The notes: generated by a model not told the origin, from the letters alone. A stretch of 64,000 nucleotides of DNA from Maea johnstoni (GCA_963942565.1 OZ012691.1:7850271-7914270), one strand, 5' to 3'. Numbered from the stretch's first letter, positions 35,955-46,429 are shown. Translations and numbers: made by a program.

Positions 35955-36524
35955 CAGTTTCCTAAATGCATTTAGCTCCACAAGTAGCAGAAGTGCATAT
36001 AAGACAATACAAGCCCAGGTCAGGTCATAGCGAGGTTCAGATACCCCTAGTCTCTTATTGAACAGAACTGACACCTTCAAACTCTTGGTGATGATAGACC
36101 CGATCCAATACACCGGTAAGAGTGGCAGATACTTGGGTGTGTTCCATTGCTCCAAGTTATGGTAATAGATGATGCTAAATAGGGTTCCGACTAAGGAGAC
36201 ACAGTGGGGAACATAGACATGAAGATGGATTCCGCGGAATTCCATATCAGAGAGCACTCCCTCTGCTATCTCCAGCATGTTGATAAAAAGTAATATTAAT
36301 GACAAGATCCAGCGGATCATGTGCCCCGGAAAATGCACCCATGATTTCATCTCCACCCTGCTGGAGTTTGAGACATTCCACACCACAATTATGGGTAGAG
36401 TTATCAAGATGAATAAAGTGTGAGGGATGATGTTTAACCCATCTATGAAACACTCGTTATTCAGCACGCCTTGCTGGACGCTGACAGCAACTTCAAATGG
36501 TCCACAGAAAGACATGATGAAACT
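35955..36524 (-). CDS. ABCC8/9: Sulfonylurea receptor (SUR, ABCC8/9-like), first coding exon: TMD0
   Basis: SUR is the regulatory subunit of plasma-membrane KATP channels, pairing with Kir6 through TMD0. The start codon is 36515-36513 (MSFCGPFEV), matching ABCC9 MSLSFCG; 187 codons follow to donor GTAAGT at 35954-35949. Matches include QQGVLNNECFIDGLNIIPH, WVHFPGHMIRWIL, EIAEGVLSD, IIYYHN and ITKSLK. Five helices are evident near residues 27-46, 67-86, 100-119, 130-150 and 165-184. Cys4 and Cys22 correspond to the SUR1 Cys6-Cys26 disulfide pair. A consensus acceptor (ctttttcag at about 36533-36525) precedes the exon, so bases 36516-36524 are probably 5' UTR following an untranslated exon not located here. 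The frame is also open upstream to an ATG at 36572. All of TMD0 in one exon contrasts with its several exons in vertebrates. Confidence 0.95.
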
Positions 36525-37278
36525 CTGAAAAAGTATCCAAAAATAAACTCCAATCAACTTATTCTTGATCAATTTCTGGAATTAAATTCCAAGACTTCTT
36601 GGATCATGTTTGTTTCACTCCTGTACATTTCCAATCTTTTAATCCTAAATATCAGTTTTCATTGTTATCCATAAAAATCCAACTGTGTGGTGCTGCCTCA
36701 GCCTTTAGCAAATTTGAATGCTGCTTAACCAAATCTTCAGTTCCAGGAAAATGGTCCACTTGAGTTCTACAGTCCTTGGGATGGGCCTTGAATGGTTTGA
36801 TGTTCACTCTTGGTGTGGGAATACAACAGGTGTATGTGAGTTCGCTTATGGTACCCCCTCAAGATGCACGTGTCACAAACTTGTCCGTATAGTTCTGGTT
36901 GTTGTCATGGCGACAATATAACCCAAAATAGCACAGAACATATTGTTCACCAAGAGGCTTGTGCAGTTGGCCAAGTGGTAAGAAACCCAATGCATTGATG
37001 CTGAGCCGCATCACACATTTTGTTATTGAGTTATTATCACTTCCGGGCGGCTCACTGAAAGAGTGCTTTCTTTTATCAAAATTATAAAATGATAAATACA
37101 GTATTTGCAACACTTTATAAATTCGATCGTTACGCTATCGATAAGTTTATTCTCAAGCGATCTACACACTCCTATGATGTTATTTGAGTAAATGTTTATG
37201 TGTTGAACGCGTAAGAATTGACACAGTAAAAATAGTACCTGCAGCAGTGATATCACGTCTAGAAGCACTCCACTCAAA
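36525..37278. promoter_or_regulatory. Divergent intergenic region between SUR and SUPT4H1
   Basis: About 750 bp separates the SUR start codon (minus) from the SUPT4H1 start codon (plus). It includes an AT-rich tttataaatt near 37114 and no other gene I can support. It may hold a shared bidirectional promoter, but the untranslated first exon of SUR could begin in or beyond it. Confidence 0.45.
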
Positions 37279-37347
37279 ATGTCTCTAGAAACTGTTCCCA
37301 AGGATCTCAGGAATTTGAGGTCATGTTTACTCTGCTCTCTGGTGAAG
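37279..37347 (+). CDS. SUPT4H1: SUPT4H1 (SPT4) exon 1
   Basis: SPT4 forms DSIF with SPT5 and controls RNA polymerase II pausing and elongation in the nucleus. This exon encodes MSLETVPKDLRNLRSCLL then CSLVK, 23 codons, against human MALETVPKDLRHLRACLL. Cys16 and Cys19 are the first pair of the four-cysteine zinc finger. The donor is AAG|GTAAAC, phase 0. A 6.87-kb intron full of mobile DNA follows. The start is fixed by family length: the four exons give 117 aa, the same as human SPT4. Confidence 0.95.
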
Positions 37348-37476
37348 GTAAACTCTATTTTATGTGTCTTAATTTTCATAAACAATTATTTCTGTCGTTC
37401 CAAGCATTAAAACTGGTGCCTCAACAACGTTTTACCTATTATCGCTCAAAACATGGTTCATTCATTCTTGGCTGAG

Positions 37477-37826
37477 GCTATTTACCGAACATCTCGGTAA
37501 ATAAGGAAATTTTCTGCCTTATTTACCGAACATCTCGGTAAATAAGAAAATTCTCAGCCTTATTTACCGAACATCTCGGTAAATAAGAAAATTTTCAGCC
37601 TTATTTACCGAACATCTCGGTAAATAGTATTAAATTCAGCACTATTTACCGAACATCTTGGTAAATAGCTGTGAATTCAACGTTATTTACCGAACATTTT
37701 GGTAAATAAGGTTGAATGATTTCTTATTTACCGAGAGGTATCTTGGTAAATAAGGGTGAATATTTGCCTATTTACCGACATGTTCGGTAAATAGCATTGA
37801 ATTAAACACTATTTACCGACATTGCC
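37477..37826. repeat. Array of about 8.5 palindromic units, period about 41 bp
   Basis: Each unit is TATTTACCGA, an 8-base spacer such as ACATC, and TCGGTAAATA, then 13-15 variable bases such as AGAAAATTCTCAGCC. The first four units are nearly identical and later ones drift. Each unit can form a hairpin on its own. Confidence 0.9.
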
Positions 37827-38070
37827 AGACCCCTTAATTACAATTAGAGAAATCAGATGTCTAATCGTCAAGTGTGGAAATAGTCAAAATTAAAATGCAT
37901 AACTAATAATACATTCAATTATGCTGGATACATAAAGGGTTAAAAAACAACAAATGAAGTATATAAAAAAAATGTGAGCAATGCGACAATGAAAGTTAGG
38001 GGTAAAACAAAAAAAAACACCCATATATTGACTCCTACACTAGAAGTAGAATGGAAGTAAGTGTGGAACA

Positions 38071-38372
38071 TGTCTGGGTATCTTTTTGGACATCTAAACC
38101 CTTAAAACGCACCCCTCAGGATACCCATAATTTTTTTGTGAGGAATTTCTTGAAATGTTTATCTCAAGCATATTATTGAGTTTTTTATTATCCGTATCAT
38201 TCCCATGACATTGTACAAGGATACCATGCCTTATTTAGATAGATTTATTCATGTCTATGGTTGAAATCTTAGCATATAGTGGTCCCTCTTAAAAATTTGG
38301 ACGCCCAAATATTTTACAATTGCCAATTTTAGGCAACCAGTTTAAAAATCCTGGCTAAGACCCTGGTGTGGA
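38071..38372 (+). mobile_element. TTAGCCAG MITE, left end truncated
   Basis: From GTCTGGGTATCTTTTTGGAC to AATCCTGGCTAAGACCCTGG; inside the element at 37470-39750. Confidence 0.7.
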
Positions 38373-38705
38373 ACTTACAGGGAATGCTAATATCAAAATA
38401 AGGCTTAGAATAATGGTCGTAAACTAATAGGTACATGTAGTTGTGGTTACAGAGAGCGCCTTCACTTTCATCATTACTAGCAGGGAGAAAAGTTGCGTTT
38501 CAGAGAGTTGATGCAATACAAGTAGACAGAAGGGAGAAAAGTGGATCTTGGAAAGAGAGTGAAAAAGTTGTTCAATTACACTTGAGAGGAAGGACATGTA
38601 CCTATTTGCACAAGGATAATTAGCGAATCGTAATTAGCTGAGCCACTGGCACTGACGTAAAGTGATTGAAACATGGACGTGTGTAAGTTTGCGTCCATGT
38701 CTAAT

Positions 38706-39050
38706 CACAGGTATTTGTATCCGTATAATGGTCCGAAAATGATTATGGGGACGTAGGCCACCCTCTTATGAAGCCTGATACGAACTTTCAGGTTTATCCG
38801 ATCACTGCAAAGCGAGAAAAAAGACTTGAAAGTACATGTATATAATGCCAGGACTAATATATATATTAGACAAGTCCTGACAATATACTTTCAAGTCTTT
38901 TTTCTTGCTTTGCAGTGCTCGGATAAACCTGAAAGTTCGTATCAGGCTTCATAAGCTAGAGGGTGGCCTACGTCCCCACAATCATTTGATTTTTATATAG
39001 TAACAATTTTTACCAATTGTCGGACCATTATACGGACACAAATGCCTGTG
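38706..39050. mobile_element. Fold-back element, 345 bp, near-perfect hairpin
   Basis: Two arms of about 150-160 bp face each other around a short AT core (about 38850-38870). Outer ends CACAGGTATTTGTATCCG and CGGACACAAATGCCTGTG; arms share TATAATGGTCCGA, GGGACGTAGGCCACCCTC and GCCTGATACGAACTTTCAGG. Flanks GTCTAA on both sides hint at a TSD. Clear fold-back or palindromic MITE. Confidence 0.85.
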
Positions 39051-39394
39051 GTCTAAGCAATTCCTATCTGAAGTGCACATATGATCTAAGGCTATTTCGA
39101 ACTTAACACCAAATAACACACCATAGAGTACTAGTCTAGTAGCATACGAAGAGAGGAGATTGTTTAACCCAGCAAGAGTAATATCTTTCACTACAGTATT
39201 TCTAGACAGAATTCTTCGCAATGAAGATATTTGTCCATATTTGTAACCTGTCTAAAATCATATGCCGACTACAGATGTGAACAGGTGAAGGACTCCATTA
39301 TAAGTTAAACACACGACATCTGCTTGCGAACTTTCTTAACGAGTTCTTTATCAGTTCTTGTATGTCTGAATTTATTTGGCTAACAGCTTTTCCC

Positions 39395-39602
39395 CACAAA
39401 AAGTTCGTTTATGCCATCCAAACTTGGCAATCCGCTAGTAGTCAGTGGTAGTAGGAGCACTACCGCGTGTTTGTATAAACATATTTTTTGTCTCAACTCC
39501 GCAAAATGTTGATTTTGCTCATAAGGTCCCATAGAAAAACTTGCCCATTTCAAACAATGACGATCTGCCAAGTTTGGAAGGCAAAAACGAACTTTTTGTG
39601 CC
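39395..39602. repeat. Inverted repeat pair
   Basis: ACAAAAAGTTCGTTTATGCC (39395) and a diverged reverse copy ending CGAACTTTTTGTG near 39602, with CCAAACTTGGCA / TGCCAAGTTTGG next to them. Lies in the right part of the 37470-39750 element. Confidence 0.6.
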
Positions 39603-40311
39603 TCGTTACAGCCAGTAAATAAAGCTTGAAACACCCGCGCACACCTCCAACACGACCATATCTCGCGAGATCTCGCCGACCAAACTCTCGGTAAATAGTG
39701 ATAAATTTAGCGCTATTTACCGCGACGATGTTCGGTAAATAGCCACTCCGTTCATTCTTTTGAACAGTCTCCATAGCTCTCTGTATGTAAATGCGGTGCT
39801 GCATATTTGCTCTATTTTGCTGGTCCAGACTTGCCTGTCTTTGAAATATCGCACAAACCTCTGAATGAAATATTTTCAAATTTTAGGGTATTTTTCATGA
39901 TTAACATGTCATATGTTCATATGGCATTAGAGGTACACCGCTGCTTGTACCAGTGTTAGGGTGTAGCGCCCCTACCTCGAGGAGCCCTGGTAAATTCAGA
40001 TATTTACTTTTTAACCAATTAGTACATGTATGCTTTCCTAAGGCTACGTTGCGCGCAAAACGTCCCGTATCAGTCTTCAACCAATTGAAGTTGGATACGT
40101 AATAGGAAGAAGAATTAGGTACCCTGATAAAATGTAAATGTAATCTTTATTTTAACTTAGTCGGTATATCAATTACAAGAAACACAAGCTACCAAGGCTC
40201 TTTGGCCGACTGGACCGAAAGCTTAAAGTGCCCTCCGAAGCACAGGAAAGCAGCAAGGAAATAAATTTCCTATTTTCGACTCCCCTAATCTGCCTGTATC
40301 ACTTCTCAGTG

Positions 40312-40319
40312 TGACGTCA
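40312..40319. promoter_or_regulatory. Palindromic CRE, TGACGTCA
   Basis: Perfect CREB/ATF consensus, in SUPT4H1 intron 1. A single site could be chance. Confidence 0.3.
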
Positions 40320-40575
40320 CTAGGTGCTGCAGTTAAAACAACTTAGACAGTGCTTGTGGAGGCCGAGCAGGCCATAACTAAATTTATATAGAGCAGTTCT
40401 TCACAGACGTTGCACATGCGCATGAATTTGAGTGGTTCTCATCATCACTTAGGCAAGGAGCCATGCGGAAGCAATGAGCGAGATCTGCTGGTTGTGTATC
40501 AGGTTATCGACATTCGTGCCTGATATTTATGAATCCTAGTGTCAGACTGTCAAAAGGGCCTATTGCGGGAAGCAT

Positions 40576-40891
40576 GGTCTTAGCCAGCAGGGCGTCTGGG
40601 TGTCTTTTTGGACACCCAAACCCTTAAAAACCACCTCACAGGACACCCAAATTATTTTGTGAGGAATTTCTTAAAATGTCAATTTTAAGCATATAATTGA
40701 ATTTTTTCATCTCCATATAATTCCCATGACATTGTATAAGGTTATTATGCCTTATTTTGATAGATTTATACATGTCTATGGTTGAAATCTGAATATTTTG
40801 TATTCCCCCTTAAAAATTAGGATGCCCAGAAATTTCACAATTGCCAATATGAATTTTAGGCACCCAGTTTCTAAATCCCGGCTAAGACCCT
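40576..40891 (+). mobile_element. TTAGCCAG MITE, full length
   Basis: GGTCTTAGCCAGCAGGGCG to AAATCCCGGCTAAGACCCTG, about 316 bp. Confidence 0.8.
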
Positions 40892-41885
40892 GGCAGTAAG
40901 CTCGAAAGCCATTTGCCAAAGTTGCTGTGTACAGTAGCGAGGTGCGAAGAAAAGCTATTGTTGTAAGCACTCGCTTAGCGGAGACCGGCACATAATCGGT
41001 CCACCAGTAACCAATTATTGTTGCCATATATGGTAATGAAGCTTAAGTGGCACATTCGTTTCAGTCTGCCAGGTAAACCCATATAATGCTCCTTCACATG
41101 TGGTCGCTACAGCCAGTTTCAACATTCTCCATAACAAATAGTGGAGTGTGTTAGATTCAAGGCAAAGAAAATCAGCAGCTATCAATAAAATATACATTTA
41201 TAGATAGAGCCCTTACTTAGATCTTAGTGTTGTTGTAATGAATAGGCATTTTGACAGTTTTGGTTATTTTACTTTTACTTTCATTCACTTATCATTGCAT
41301 AGGAACTACATGAACTTTGCCCTATAGTATGAACATGCCAATGCATTGAAAAAGTATTTACATCCCTATAGATTGAAATGTGGGAGCTATATACATTTTT
41401 AAAATATGAGGCTAAGCACAGCATTAACCTAACCCTGTAGTTTGAAATGAAAATTACTATTATTAGTATTAGTAGTAATACTATTATTATTATTGTTACC
41501 ATTACTAATATTTGATTATTATTTTAACACAAATGCCCTGTAACACCTTACAAACATCTTCAAATAAATATGAATGTATATAATATGCATAATAACATCT
41601 CTTAATAGGATTTAATTGAACATTAAAGTGGCACCTTCAATCTTATTATTCAAATGGGAAAGCCTTGAGGAAAAATACATACTGTAGTAATATTGAGGCC
41701 CACAATGAAAATAAAAATCATTGTAGTAGATGTGAATTATGTATGATGATGATGTATATATGTAAATAAATCCCAGCAACTCCCAAAACGACGCTAAGGC
41801 TCGGAATCGGGATCGGTATCATAATAATAGTGATGCCAATCTCGAGCCTAAAAATACCAAGTCAATACCAGTCCTAATAAAAACC

Positions 41886-42113
41886 CAATCCAATTAGGTC
41901 CCACCGGGCAGAAAAGTGTGTATTCTAGTGCCAATCCAATTAGGTCCCACTGGGCAAAAAGTGTGTATACTAGTGCCAATCCAATTAGGTCCCACTGTGC
42001 AGAAAAATGTGTATTCTAGTACCAAGGCAATTAGGTCCCACTGGGCAGAAAAGTGTGTATTCTAGTACCAACGCAATTAGGTCCCACTGGGCAAAAAAAT
42101 GTGTATTCCAGTG
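41886..42113. repeat. Minisatellite, 46-bp unit, about 5 copies
   Basis: Unit core CCAATTAGGTCCCACTGGGC then AGAAAAGTGTGTATTCTAGT. Five units start near 41886, 41932, 41977, 42023 and 42069 with few substitutions. A single related 'gggacctaattg' appears inverted at about 42537, so array and downstream copy may bound an element containing the THAP-like fragment. Confidence 0.85.
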
Positions 42114-42308
42114 GCTCCATCTCCTCTCTGTGTGCAGCCATACTTCACACATCCTGCAGGTGCCAGGAAGTCAAATTGACTTGTGGGCATGACAGGATGA
42201 GCTACTATGCACACAGTGCATAGACTCTGGATTCCCTCTCTCAGTTTGCAGCTTTTGGTTTCAAGAGGTGAATGGACCTTGAAAAGTCTGATGACAGCTC
42301 TAATCCTA

Positions 42309-42440
42309 ATGGTGAATTCATGTGTTGCCTTTGGCTGTACTAATAGATCTGGAAGTGGCATTGTCTTTCACCGATTCCATGTGATATTTAGAAGAGACAA
42401 AAATGATGGGTTATTGCACTTAAACTTGCTTAGCACCTAA
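42309..42440 (+). pseudogene. THAP-type zinc-finger N-terminal fragment
   Basis: The plus strand reads MVNSCVAFGCTNRSGSG then IVFHRFH. THAP domains start M-V-x-x-C-x4-C-x-x-R and continue with an FHxFP motif, so the first metal-binding Cys pair and the FHRF box are recognisable. After FHRFH the sequence (VIFRRDKNDGLLHLNLL) is only loosely THAP-like, Pro is missing and a stop follows at 42438-42440. It may be a first exon with a donor at FHRFH|GTGATA, or a relic of a P-element-like transposon; I see no further THAP exons. It lies in SUPT4H1 intron 1. Confidence 0.5.
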
Positions 42441-42675
42441 TCTAAAGCATGCCCATCTTTGCTGGAAGAGAATTACTACCCAAATTACAAAATGCAATCA
42501 GAAGTAACTGGTAGAAGCACAAAGAGGAGATACTTGGGACCTAATTGTATATTAAGTGTTTATGATTGATGGCTTAAAAGTGTGTTTCTTTTCATATAAG
42601 CTGGCATGTATTTCAGGGTTTTGTGCCGATGGCAGATGGCTAGTTAGGCCCTCCTCATGAAACTATCAAGGTAAC

Positions 42676-42982
42676 CAGGGTCTTAGCCAGGATTTAAAAA
42701 CTAAGTGCCCATTATAGCAATTGTAAAATTTTGGGGTGTCCAAATATTTAAGGGGGACCACATTATACTCAGATTTCAATCATAAACATGTATAAATTTA
42801 TCAAAATAATTCAAGGTAACCTTATACAATGTCAGCAAAATCCTATGGAGATGAAAAAAAATTATATGCTTGAGATTGACATTTTAAGAAATTCCTCACA
42901 AAAATATTTGGGTGTCCAGAAGGGTGCTTTTGAATGGTTTGTGTGTCCAAAAAGACACCCAGACGCCCTGCTGGCTAAGACA
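42676..42982 (-). mobile_element. TTAGCCAG MITE, full length
   Basis: CAGGGTCTTAGCCAGGATTT to GCCCTGCTGGCTAAGAC, reverse orientation. Confidence 0.8.
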
Positions 42983-43373
42983 TTGGAGGTAACAATATAT
43001 TGAAAACATTTCCCCATTTCGGACCCCTATACACACAAGAAAATAAACTACCTCAACATGGTCCAGAGATGGACAGCTTGTTATTTCCTGAACAGATGGG
43101 ATCTTTAGAACAGACAGTGGCTGACTTCAAGTATGGTGTTAGATTTAACACATATGGTAACACTAACGTACCTGTTGATCCCAGCCTCTTAACACAGAGC
43201 AAGATGTTAACAACTAGGCCAACACAGAACATAGAACCAATATGCATCTATGTACATATTATTTAAAGTAACTAACCGATTGGTTGATGTTCCGGCTAGC
43301 AAGTATAGGACACCAGTCAGCTGTTCTTGAAAGCCATCATAATCACCACTATGGTTTACGAGTACTGTGATCT

Positions 43374-43505
43374 ACGAAGGACTGTCACAAATATTCATTT
43401 TTCCCATGCACTAATTGTAACTGGAACTTGTTACCACCAGATCTACTGACTACCGCAAGCCTAGATGCATTTAAGAGTGCACTCGGTAAGCTGGCAAACT
43501 TGTAA
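43374..43505 (+). mobile_element. LINE fragment, C-terminal end of reverse transcriptase ORF
   Basis: Plus-strand frame reads CHKYSFFPCTNCNWNLLPP then DLLTTASLDAFKSALGKL, ANL and a stop. The pattern YSFFPxTxxxWNxLPPxxxxxxSLxxFKxxL is the usual C-terminus of ORF2 in CR1/L2/RTE-like LINEs. Heavily 5'-truncated; an upstream TGA interrupts the frame. The clade cannot be assigned by eye. Confidence 0.75.
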
Positions 43506-43601
43506 ACACATAGCAACTGCTTTAATCTTCCTTACAATCAACACCAGTCCTGTTATCCTTTATATGTTATTTCTCTTGTTCTTTTTTCTGTTCTCGTACT
43601 G

Positions 43602-43838
43602 ATAAGGCCTAAAAAAAAGTTGTTTGTTTCCTGTAACCCTACCCTGACAAGTTTTTATTCAAAAAAATCCCTACCCTAAAGTTTTTTCAGCCTTCCCAAC
43701 TCCAAATCAACGTAAAACATGCATAAAAACACATTTTTGACCTAAAAAATAATGAAAAAAAAAATGTTTTACCTACCTACCTACCCTATTTTTTTCGGAC
43801 CGTTACAGGAAACAAACAATTTATTTTTTTAGGCCTAA
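43602..43838. mobile_element. AGGCCTA palindromic MITE, best preserved copy
   Basis: TAAGGCCTAAAAAAAAGTTG to TTTTTTTAGGCCTAAGG; inner repeats GTTTGTTTCCTGTAAC and GTTACAGGAAACAAAC match perfectly. Confidence 0.82.
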
Positions 43839-43880
43839 GGCACTCATTCTCAACAGTTTCTTCCATCCTCCTCTAGAGCC

Positions 43881-44123
43881 AGCATTTAGAAACTAGGTGC
43901 CCATGATTGGCAAATGGAACATTTTGGGGCACCATATACTCAGATTACTACCATAAACAATACAACATTTATTTACTTATTGCAATAAGGCATAATATCC
44001 TTATACTGGATATACATACATGTATAGAGTATATTGTGGCCTCCATTGGAAAATAGGATGCCCCAAAATCTTCAATTCCCAATTTTGGGCACCCAGTTTT
44101 TAAATCCTGGCTAAAACCCTTGT
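43881..44123. repeat. TTAGCCAG MITE derivative, two right ends inverted
   Basis: Begins TTTAGAAACTAGGTGCCC and ends GGCACCCAGTTTTTAAATCC TGGCTAAAACCC, so both sides are the same family end. Confidence 0.55.
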
Positions 44124-44219
44124 ACATACACACTTCCAATTACCTCTTTTACAGTACCTATGTTGTGAATCAGGTCTTAAAAGTTCAGCTTACCCTGATT
44201 TTTCTCTCTTTTATTTCAG

Positions 44220-44326
44220 ACGTTTGAGCAGTTTGAGTTTGATGGGTGTGATAACTGTGAGGAGTACCTACACATGAAGAATAACAGAGATGCAGTATAT
44301 GAATGCACAAGTTCCAGTTTTGATGG
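44220..44326 (+). CDS. SUPT4H1: SUPT4H1 (SPT4) exon 2
   Basis: Acceptor tttcag, then [36 protein letters not shown], against human IDQFEYDGCDNCDAYLQM. Cys33 and Cys36 complete the C-x2-C ... C-x2-C zinc finger. Donor GG|GTAAGC; phase 2, finishing the Gly codon with the first base of exon 3. Confidence 0.96.
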
Positions 44327-44999
44327 GTAAGCATCATTTTGGTTGATCTTTTTCGCCAGCAGATCTTTTATTTTATTGATCTATCTCCCTGGCACATGAC
44401 ATCCTTTATCTTATGTATACCATCAACCAGTTATGTTGTAAGTTGCATATTAATGATGATTGTTGATCTAGATCTAGTTGGATTGTATTGATAGGTGTAT
44501 TTTATGATTGTATTTCGATTGTCCACTGTAAGCCAAAATTTTATACTGTATTTTGTATGTAATGATTGCCACAAGAAATCTAGACTGACCAATAACCTAT
44601 TCATCAACTACTTCCAGACCCAATTTTACAATCATACATAGAGACCTCTGCATTAAAATGAATGAAATTCTGCCAGGTGGAGTCCTGACCTCTCATTCGT
44701 GGTATGAGTATGTATTATGAAAAAAAAGGCCCCATCAAGCTTGTCTCCTCATGTGTGAACTATATGTTTAAGTACATGTAGGTGCCTTTATTTTGAAGGC
44801 AATTGTTTATTCCCAGGAGTCTGATAATTCTTTGTTCTTAAGGTTTTGTTAACTGGCATGTAATAGATCATTTGTTGTGTTGATATATATATATATATAT
44901 GTATGTAGTATAAATGTTGTGATTTGTTTTGGTAGTTACCATTATTTCTTCAGTAGAGTTTCTATATCATATTCATGCACCATTCTTTGTTATTTTCAG

Positions 45000-45055
45000 T
45001 ATGATAGCTCTCATGGGACCAGACGATAGCTGGGTCAGCAAATGGCAGAGAATAA
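45000..45055 (+). CDS. SUPT4H1: SUPT4H1 (SPT4) exon 3
   Basis: Encodes MIALMGPDDSWVSKWQRI (human IIAMMSPEDSWVSKWQRV). Acceptor ttttcag at 44993-44999, donor A|GTAAGT. The 56-bp length restores the frame: one base completes Gly, one opens Asn. This part of SPT4 forms the interface with the SPT5 NGN domain. Confidence 0.96.
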
Positions 45056-45152
45056 GTAAGTCACACTTGTTATGACTCTCGTATCCATTTAACCTAATTG
45101 CATAGATGGTGTGCATGTATGTAAAATAACTCATCTAATGAAGAAGTATTTT

Positions 45153-45310
45153 TTAACCCTTATGCTGGTGGTGGCTAATTTGACCAATACAAAATGATGC
45201 AAAAAGCCTGAAAAATGACTGAAAGCCTGACACACGGGTACTCATCTGAGAATGAGGTACTCATCCAATGAATACCACAATGACAGGGTTTAGATAGTTT
45301 TCAAAACTAA
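45153..45310 (-). repeat. Truncated P1 MITE
   Basis: TTAACCCTTATGCTGGTGG to ATGACAGGGTTTAGATAG in SUPT4H1 intron 3. Confidence 0.65.
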
Positions 45311-45622
45311 TGTCTACTTATGAAAAATCACAAAGATTACAACTTTTAAGCACAAATAGGATAACATTGTATTATATTGGACTGAAAGTTAGAAAGACTC
45401 AATTTAATCTAAAATCTACTTTAAACATTTTCATTTCAGTTATGTAAGCATTATATTTTTAAGTAACAAGCGCCACATTTGAAATCAATTCAGCTTGCTG
45501 AAAGTAAAAGAGATAAATGTTTCTTACAATAACCTCATCAATTTGTTTAACATTAATTGCCATTTTTTATGCCTGAAACAAAAAGGTTCATTTTGATAAA
45601 ACATCTTTCTCTCTTATTTCAG

Positions 45623-45744
45623 ATCGTTTCGTGAAAGGATGTTATGCAGTATCTGTTGTTGGACGCCTTCCCCCAGGAATTGTACAGGAATTAAGAAGCA
45701 AAGGAATCACATACAGATCCAGAGATGTGAGCTTAAAGGCATAG
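45623..45744 (+). CDS. SUPT4H1: SUPT4H1 (SPT4) exon 4 with stop
   Basis: Encodes [19 protein letters not shown] then [21 protein letters not shown], stop TAG (human [20 protein letters not shown]). Acceptor ttatttcag. Exons sum to 354 bp, 118 codons with stop. The gene looks fully functional. A polyadenylation signal AATAAA at 46965-46970 is possible but lies beyond the first exon of the next gene model, so the true end is not settled. Confidence 0.96.
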
Positions 45745-46074
45745 CTGCATCTCAACCAATCAATATTCCTGACAGTGCCTAACTTAATGACATATTTCAT
45801 GTGTGTGAGAAAATCCTTGTGTTTGTCATCTGCTTTCACACGTCCTCTTCTTTGGAAGTAGCAATGACACAATTGACCTTGAGGCGACCTTGAGGTGTAA
45901 CTTACCTCTCAAGGGTGTTAATATAGAAATGAACTATGCTTTGGAATTTTGAATCTTCTCATTGGTGCAAGGCTGTTTTCAGGGGCAGTAACACTATAAG
46001 ATAGAGGAAGGATACAGAAGACAATACCACTACTGTCTGGATTTGCCTGGTTTGAAAATTGACTTGTCATTATT

Positions 46075-46142
46075 ATGATAATAATAACGATTGGAATTTA
46101 TATAGCACCATTTCCATTCCTAAAATGTCCAAAAGCGCTGCA
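46075..46142 (+). repeat. Widespread 'TTTATATAGC...AAAGCGC' repeat fragment
   Basis: ATTGGAATTTATATAGCACC followed by CCAAAAGCGCTGC resembles a short element common in deuterostome genomes (SINE-tail-like). Family name not assigned. Confidence 0.4.
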
Positions 46143-46174
46143 TTTGTTGTTGGATTTGTAAAGGTATTCCGCAG

Positions 46175-46263
46175 TTATCAGCATTGAATGGAGCACAGAT
46201 AATTTTGGATGTTATATCAAAATCTATGCGTCTTTCATCAACAAAAAACACCTTGAGGAAGAG
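46175..46263 (+). CDS. Unrecognised protein, internal exon 1 of 3 seen
   Basis: Acceptor tattccgcag and donor GAG|GTAGGC enclose 89 bp. In the only frame compatible with the next exon it reads ISIEWSTDNFGCYIKIYASF then INKKHLEEE with no stop; the two first bases complete a codon from an upstream exon I could not find. It is the first of three exons with matching phases (46175-46263, 47492-47561, 49491-49591). The composition looks protein-like, but I do not recognise the family. Confidence 0.5.
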
Positions 46264-46429
46264 GTAGGCATTTGAAAAAGAAATGGTCATTTAAAAATGA
46301 AACTGGTCCTGTATGGATTTATATCAATTAGTAATTTTCTTTCTGAAAGTTTCTTAAAAGTATACTTCTCAGCTGTCTAGTTGAAATGGAGCAAGACAAT
46401 TTTAAAACATCTCCAGCAAGTAAATATAG

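Larger units (their letters stand above)
37470..39750. mobile_element. 2.28-kb element with palindromic TATTTACCG repeats at its ends
   Basis: Left end GGCTGAGGCTATTTACCGA, right end TCGGTAAATAGCCACTCCG: about 17 bp of inverted identity inside a mismatched tip. A candidate 9-bp TSD TTCATTCTT lies at 37461-37469 and 39751-39759. The left side has an array of palindromes (37477-37826); the right side has two more near 39690-39740. It encloses a TTAGCCAG MITE and a fold-back element. No coding sequence recognised. The flank is TTCA-rich, so the TSD could be chance. Confidence 0.6.

Noticed and set aside
37023-37385. 120-codon minus-strand frame upstream of SUR
   Set aside because: It overlaps SUPT4H1 exon 1 on the other strand; no homology recognised, and a donor-like site alone is not enough.
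37477-37826. CRISPR-like regular array
   Set aside because: Units are palindromic, spacers are short and related, and the context is a eukaryotic intron within a transposon.
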